From positions 52,308,592 through 52,372,591 of the forward strand of contig CM055097.1 in assembly GCA_029204225.1 (NCBI GenBank): DNA of 64,000 bases, in the 5' to 3' direction. The DNA comes from Diphasiastrum complanatum (taxonomy: Eukaryota > Streptophyta > Lycopodiopsida > Lycopodiales > Lycopodiaceae). The first letter of the stretch is position 1; every line of letters starts with the position of its first letter. Shown here one piece after another: positions 58,094 to 64,000 of this stretch. The position numbers were made by a program, and so were the translations under genes. Under the pieces are notes generated by a model that made no database searches, had not been told where the DNA came from, and saw only the letters and a program-made list of their open reading frames with translations.

Positions 58094-59912
58094 ATGGCGA
58101 TGGCGCGGGCAACTCTACCCTTCCTTGTTCTTGTCAGCGTAGCGCTGCTGATCGCCACCTACAACACCATCACCATCGTCTCCAACCATCGCGCCACCAC
58201 CTCCAGCCACTACTTCGACACCATCATCTCCACCAGCTTCCGCAGCGGATCGTTGGTGCGCAGGCCCGCCATTACCGAAAACAAGAAGAAGAGGCTCTTT
58301 CATGTCGCGGTCACAGCCACCTCTGAACCCTACAACCGCTGGCAATGCCGGATCATGTATTATTGGTACAAGAAACTCAAGGATCAAGCTGGCTCTGAGA
58401 TGGGAGGCTTCACCAGGGTGCTGCATACAGGCAAACCGGACCAGCTTATGGATGAGATTCCAACTTTTGTTGTAGATCCTTTACCACCTGGAACAGATAA
58501 GGTCTACTATCGATGGACATTTATTCAAAATTATCGTGTGTGTCATTTATGCGTTTGCAATTATGCCGTCACAGTTGCATAGAGTAATTGCTTACCTAAA
58601 AGGAAGTATCGTAATCTTGTGTCCTTTAATTTTAAGTTATAGGAGAGTTACAATCAACTATACATGGTTCAGTTACTATACATGAACATGTAGAGTGTTT
58701 GTCTCTGCGTAATGTTGACAAGGCTTGTGTGATATTGCCTCATCATAAGTTCGTATACGTGTATGAAGACTGAGACTCTCATTATCATGAATTCACTCTT
58801 TCGTTATCTATGTGGACATGTAGATTGGTTGAAAAAATTAGGAAGCTTTTTGAGACTAATGGAATTCATAGTTGAGAGTTCATACAGTTCAATGCAAGTC
58901 AATTAGGCGCTGCAGTGGAGCGACTAGTTTTAATTCTGTGAAATAGATTTCTGTTTTCCGCAGGGATATATTGTGTTGAACAGGCCGTGGGCTTTCGTAC
59001 AGTGGTTGCAGAAGACTGACGTCGAAGAAGAGTAAGTTGCATAAAATTCTTCTTTTCGTTTTTGAGGTTCTTGCTCGTCTTCACAATGATGACTTCCTTT
59101 TGGTTTTTCTGACCTCAAAATATGTATCTGTGAACAAATACCGCCAATCGTCTTGCAATCGACTGAGGCAGTAATATCAAAGCTGCTCCAATATTGAATT
59201 TCTGGTTTCATGTGTAGCTATATATTCATGGCAGAGCCGGATCACCTTATCATGAAACCGATTCCCAATTTGGCTACCCAGGAGAATCCTGCAGCTTTTC
59301 CTTTTTTTTATATAACACCAAAAGAATATGAAGCTGTAATACGAAAATTCTATCCAGACGATAAAGGACCGGTTACTAATATTGATCCGATTGGTAACGC
59401 CCCAGTTATCATCCAGAAGGTATGTTTCGTTATTCACATAGTGTCAGGACATCTTGTGTGGGCATACAAATATCAGTCTTCCTGAGAAAAAAATTCATAT
59501 GCATTTTACTCTAGGATTTGACCAATGGTTAAGCTATCTCAATTATTGCCTTTAACGAATTTGAGAAGACGGAAGCTTGATAGGTCTGTAGTGTTTTTAT
59601 TCTAGTTACAAGACATAATTGCCTAATGCATGTATTTATCTTAGCTGCAGGGATAGTTACTGACAACCGTTAATCTGATGTCCTTCAAGTGTGGGTTTGT
59701 CCTTTCTACAAGCTGATTATTATCCAAGTTTTGGTCTTCTAATTTTGATTGAAGAGCAAGTCAGATGAAAGTGATGCAGTCAGTAGCTTATAGAGCTTAT
59801 GGTATGATATGCAGTCACATCTTAAGAAGATTGCTCCCACATGGCACAATGTTTCACTTCGAATGAAAGAAGATGCGGAAGCTGACAAAGCATTTGGATG
59901 GGTGCTGGAAAT
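58094..59912 (+). CDS. HPAT: Hydroxyproline O-arabinosyltransferase (HPAT, GT95), first four exons
   Basis: Exons 58094-58501, 58964-59031, 59218-59419 and 59815-59912 join in phase through GT-AG introns (258 codons, ending phase 2 at AT|GTGAGA). HPATs add L-arabinose to hydroxyproline of extensins and CLE-type peptides in the Golgi. The N-terminus has a single signal anchor (LPFLVLVSVALLIATYNTI). It is followed by the family's HVAVTAT, WQCRIMYYWYKKLKDQ, GGFTRVLHTGKPDQLMDEIP and FVVDPLPPG. Exon 2 has NRPWAFVQWLQ. Exon 3 has DYIFMAEPDHLIMKPIPNLA (acidic, metal-site-like EPDH), AAFPFFYITP and GPVTNIDPIGN. Exon 4 has IAPTWHNVSLRMK and DKAFGWVLEM. The next exon (YGYA...) is not in the window. The remaining intron exceeds 4 kb and contains transposons, so whether this copy is complete cannot be seen. 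Confidence 0.9.
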
Positions 59913-60214
59913 GTGAGAGTCCCTCTTTTCACAAGGATGAGAATGGCTTTTTTGTTTTGAATTATCAAAAGTGGAATATGCAAATTTTGGTTATTAGAAT
60001 TCAATCCGTTTTTACTATTGCTGCCTTGCACACAAACTTGCTCGCATAGTGTGTTGACGCCTAGTTTCGAAAAGACATTTTCTAAGCTTTGCCAAAATGT
60101 CTTCAATTGAGAATGAGATGGCAGTAGACATGATGGAATCTTCCAGGGCTATCAAATTAGGGCTAGGGTTGCATATCCTTATTCTTATACACTCAGGGCC
60201 CAATATTTTATTAA

Positions 60215-60345
60215 AGGCAGGCCCAATAATGCAAACATGTACTTAACTCTCTCCTTCTAACAAAAATGCTGCCCTCAATGTGGGCATGTAAAAGATCAAA
60301 TAACTGAAGTTACATGTCTTGGCCTTCAATGTGGGCCATAAAATG
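60215..60345 (-). repeat. Dispersed retroelement 3'-end fragment, copy B (inverted)
   Basis: The reverse complement matches 604-722: GCCCACATTGAAGGCCAAGA, TTATTTGATCTTTTA, GCCCACATTGAGGGCA, then a purine tract AGAAGGAGAGAGTTAAG. It lies inside the HPAT intron, opposite to the gene. Confidence 0.6.
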
Positions 60346-60429
60346 TAGTCGCAACTAGAAGAATCTTAATGATGTAAAGCGAGACTAGTTTGACAAAAAA
60401 TGCTTTGTTGAAGGCATTATTGTTGTGAT

Positions 60430-61357
60430 CACAGTCGCACCACGATTCTAAATCGTGATTCAGAATCGCGGTCAGAATCTCGTTTCGGGATTTTCCCAGA
60501 ATTGTGCAGAATCGTTTTTTTTTTTTTGAAATTTTTTTAGGCATTATGAATATGAAAGCTTTGATTGAGAGCATTATGACTGTGTAGTTTGTCGACTGTT
60601 TCGGGTGCAGGATGGTCCAATTTAGGTGCATTAGTCTTATTATAATTGACAACGGAATTTAGTGTAGACAAGAAACAATGAACATGAATATGAAATTCTG
60701 ATTATAATAAAGCAAGTACATATGATGGTGCTATCCAACAGGCACCCTGAAGAAGGGCTTCAATGGCAATCTAGAATAGACTTTGGATGACTGATTTACA
60801 CAATAACAGAATGCTGGAGAGAGCGAACAGCCAAAGGACCAAGGGGATGCGAAACACCAGAAAGTGTGTTTTCACTCAGGGAGTTGGAAGGCCAAATCAT
60901 GAAGAGGCCTTACCGTTTCGGGACCCTTGGACCCTGCCGTTGGGGGGCGTTGCCCCCCAAACCCCCCACCGGGGGGGCTCCGCCCCTTAGGACTTCTTGC
61001 TATATAGACACTGTAGATAAAAATGCTACCGCCCCCCGTAGATCAAAATGGGGTCCAAATGCGCGCCGAGAAGGGCCCAATATTTATGCCCCCATACAGT
61101 TGATAGCCCAAACTGTAAGATTAACATATACTGAAAACCAGAGCAAATAACAATCAGATAGCTACTGAAAATAAGATCTGTTTGTGCCCCATCTACTGCA
61201 CTTCTGAGAGGCAAAACGTTGGTTTGACCATTGATCCCCAAAAAAAATTTCAGCCATAAGCTATTTTTCCCAATTGTTTTTTTTTTTGCAAGTATCGCTT
61301 CCGAATCGCGATTTCGCGAATCACGGACCCAACAAATCGCGATTCGCTGCAACTATG
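60430..61357. mobile_element. hAT-like non-autonomous DNA transposon in the HPAT intron
   Basis: Ends are inverted: CACAGTCGCA at 60,430 and TGCAACTATG at 61,348-61,357 (reverse complement CATAGTTGCA; eight of ten bases agree). The flanks GTTGTGAT (60,422-60,429) and GTTGTAAT (61,358-61,365) form an 8-bp duplication with one change, the size made by hAT transposases. Near both ends are copies of AATCGCGATT-like palindromes (60,445-60,490; 61,299-61,346), as expected of subterminal transposase sites. The middle has a GC-rich hairpin block (60,935-60,990). No transposase frame is present. Confidence 0.72.
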
Positions 61358-61411
61358 GTTGTAATACTGTTGACACCAGCATGCAGACTCTCATAAAGGG
61401 GCATGTACCAT

Positions 61412-61890
61412 TGTTGGAGTTGTAAATGTATGAGATGAAGGAACATCATACCATATCGATTGGAACTTGGCTTTATTGATGACATCTCTAGCCAAGCTCA
61501 TGTTGAAATAAATGCCTATTTTGCCCCTTAAGGCTTGTATACTTGTAACTTGTAAGTTGTGCATAAGACATGGGGGTAAAACATTTATGTACATAGTACA
61601 CCCCACTTGTGCTAATTAGGCAAGTAAATCAAGTAGGTTAAGGACCCATGTGGGTTCTAGAGCTAGAATTAGCAAGACACCACCTCTATACATAACATGC
61701 TATATGTAGCCCAAACTTTGGAGGGGTTTCCACGCCCTACTACACTTTGAATATTCATTCATGTTGTGTGAGCTTTGAAGTCCTCTCTCTCTTGGTTTTG
61801 TGTTCTACTCCATAGCTGGTTTTCTGAAGCTTTCATAGTGTGCTTACTATGCTGTTATGATACTCCATAGCTAGGCCTTGGAATTTGTCA
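61412..61890 (+). repeat. 5' LTR of a copia element
   Basis: 479 bases from TGTTGGAGTTG to TTTGTCA, directly followed by the primer site TGGTATCAGAGC (61,891-61,902). It contains CTATACATAACATGCTATATG as a TATA candidate. The partner 3' LTR must lie right of the window. Confidence 0.7.
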
Positions 61891-61902
61891 TGGTATCAGA
61901 GC
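61891..61902 (+). promoter_or_regulatory. tRNA-iMet primer binding site of the copia element
   Basis: TGGTATCAGAGC is the standard plant primer site without change, directly after the LTR. Confidence 0.88.
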
Positions 61903-64000
61903 AGGTTGCCTGTGTTGTGGTGAAGCTCTTAGACCTGTTTTTGATTAGATTCCTGCCATTCCTGGAGAGCAGCTTACCTTTGAGGAGGGAGCACTTTTTG
62001 TAGGGGCATCTGATCTCTGTGCTATCTGCATGGTTGGAGTACTGTTGGCAAGGGGAGTACAGGGAGCCAAAAAAGTTTCTAATTTGGGACAAAATTTTTT
62101 GAGTCTTTTTGGACAGCCAGGACTGTAGGAGGGCGCTTTCTACAGTGGGGACTTCAGTGAAAGTTCTGAGTGGATCTTGGACAAGGGCTAGGATAGCCAT
62201 ACAGGGGGATAGTTTCAAATCCAGAAGTTGAGGGTTATTGAGCAAGTGGCTGCATACCCCTAGTTGGGTGAAAACCCCAATTTGCCTTTTGTGTTTTATT
62301 TCTATCCAGCTATGTCTAGTTTTGCAAGAGAGCATGCTGAGTGAAGCCAGCCGGCTTGATGGCACTAACTTTGCATATGGAAATTCACGATCAAGACATT
62401 CTTGAAGACAAAGAATGTTGGAAGCTTGTGACAGGTGAGGAGCCTGTTTCCAACATCTGAACTTGAACTTAGGACTATATCAAGAGAGGGGAAAAATGCA
62501 CCACATAATCATCAACATGTCAGTGAGGGGATTATGTGATTCCTCTAATCAGGTCAGCCAAAGGGCCTGTGAGGATGCATGGCACATTTCTTTGTGCTTG
62601 TATGAGACAGCAAGTACAACCAGGTTTCTCTACTTGAAGAACAAGTGGTATACTCTCAGAATGGAGATAGGGGGAGACAGTTACTGATCATCTTACTAAG
62701 ATTCCATGATATTAGATATCAGCTATCTGGACTTGGAGAGTACTATTGCTTGATCAAAATGTACTTGGTGCCAATAGGTTCTGAGAATAGCTTGTCATAT
62801 TGCTATATCAGAACTTTGTGATGATGATATCAGTGAGAGAGAATATCCCTACATATGAAGAAGATCTATGTCTCTATGTTACAGGAGGAGAATGAGGAGA
62901 GTTAAAATCTCTCCAAGAGGGAAGATTTTCCAGGAGCGAATGCCCTGTGCTTCTAAGAAGAAGCAAAATCCAGCTAAGGATAAGGAAGAAAGGTTAAGGC
63001 AAGAACAAAGGAGCACCACAAACACTTGAGCAAGGAATGGAGAACTTGCAGATGTCAGAAGTACAATCCTCCTCGAATACTTCTTCCACACCTCGAAGGA
63101 AGGGGAATTGCAATTATTGTGGTAAATATGGACACTTTGCTTTTGAGTGCAAGAAGAAGCTTGCAGACCAAAAGAAGGGCACAAAGAAGCAAGGAGGAAA
63201 TGTTGTTGAGAGTGTTGCAAGAGAGGAGCAGAGTGACATAAGGCAAGCTGACTTATTCTTTGTTGCATTGGCTTCACAAGCTACAATAGGTGGTTGGTAC
63301 ATTGACTCAGGTGCTTCAAAGCACATGACCCCTCATATTGGTTTGATACCTTTGTGGGGATTAGTGATGGACAAGAGGTGTGCCTAGGTGACAACTCAAC
63401 ACACAAGGTCAAGGGAAAGGGCACAGTACCTGTAAAGCTTCCATCAAGAGAAGTCAAAGTCATTAAGAATGTCTTATATGTACCAGGACTTGCTAAAAAT
63501 CTTCTTTTAGTAGGAGCTATCACTCAACAAAATATGAAAGTAGAATTTGATGCTACTTCTTGTCTTGTGTTGGACTTGAGTGATAATATGAAGGTTGTGG
63601 CCAAAGGATTGTAGGAAGATAATCTATACAGGTTATACACTTCTATCCCTAGTCAGCATGCTTATACAGCAAAAGGAAGTGATGTGGATAGGTTGTGGCA
63701 TGAGAGGTATGGACATCTTGGCTACCAAAGCATGCAGGTGTTGAACCAGCATCATATGGTGGAGGGGCTTCCAGTTGTTAAGCGAAGCTCTTCAGTTTGT
63801 GAGGCTTGCGCTATGGGAAAACAACAAAGACATAAGTTTCTCAAGGAAAGCATGATATGGGAGTTACTAGGATTTCAGCCGACGCACTCGGTCCTATCAC
63901 TGGTTACAGTGAGTATCTGTTGCAGCTAGGAGAAGCTCATGAGCTAGCCATTTATAATGGCCTCACTTATTGGCCTGTTCTGGCAACTACACATGCTACC
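61903..64000 (+). pseudogene. Ty1/copia gag, protease and start of integrase (broken, runs off the window)
   Basis: Gag is fragmentary at 62,340-62,960: WHISLCLYETASTTRFLYLK, then NKWYTLRMEIG in the 62,463-62,687 frame. The zinc knuckle CNYCGKYGHFAFEC is intact at 63,109-63,150. The protease WYIDSGASKHMT is intact at 63,295-63,330. A frameshift near 63,350 leads to GDNSTHKVKGKG and VLYVPGLAKNLLLVG. A stop follows AKGL at 63,614, and then the pre-integrase finger RLWHERYGHLGY..M..L and C.AC..GKQ. A further shift follows after 63,860. This is the youngest-looking pol in the window but is already inactive. Confidence 0.85.

Overview
The window reads as nuclear DNA of a land plant with a large, retrotransposon-rich genome. 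It has GT-AG spliced genes for plant-specific proteins, many Ty1/copia and Ty3/gypsy remnants primed by initiator-Met tRNA, long (CT)n/(GA)n tracts and little coding space. A fern or another large-genome land plant would fit, but the species cannot be fixed from sequence alone.

Three host genes can be supported. (1) 34,594-42,884, minus: a complete 16-exon gene with the LIN/CERBERUS architecture (conserved N-terminal domain, U-box, ARM-like helices, C-terminal WD40 repeats). I could join all exons in phase, giving about 1,506 codons. (2) 58,094-59,912, plus: the first four exons of a hydroxyproline O-arabinosyltransferase (HPAT, GT95). Its fourth intron runs off the window and has collected a hAT-like element and a copia element. 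(3) 1,385-2,003, minus: two phase-compatible exons encoding a plastid transit peptide and the start of an LHC/PsbS/ELIP-like domain; the rest is missing.

Layout: 0-6 kb is AT-rich with a foldback/MITE-like repeat, a (CT)50 tract and a copia gag scrap. 6.2-12.2 kb is a decayed chromovirus with both LTRs, abutting a second Ty3/gypsy fragment (12.2-14.5 kb). 15.7-18.2 kb has tandem repeats and a minus-strand gag/protease/LTR remnant. 20.0-30.9 kb is one copia element split by two insertions of the same non-autonomous LTR element, each with an identifiable 5-bp target duplication. 32-33 kb has a copia gag scrap and a second foldback copy. 34.6-43 kb is LIN/CERBERUS. 45.8-48.4 kb is the most unusual part: a decayed spliced gene with a ParB-like motif, an indel-poor long inverted repeat carrying ten of twelve copies of a 17-bp palindrome at about 41-bp spacing, and a short TTAGGG-type tract. 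48.5-55.4 kb is gypsy and copia debris. 57.4-58.0 kb holds three diverged tandem promoter modules just upstream of HPAT. 60-64 kb is the TE-filled HPAT intron.

The host genes do not form a pathway. The mobile elements give a relative history: the non-autonomous LTR elements are younger than the copia they split. Many premature stops in the older elements sit where CGA or CAG would be expected, consistent with methyl-cytosine decay.
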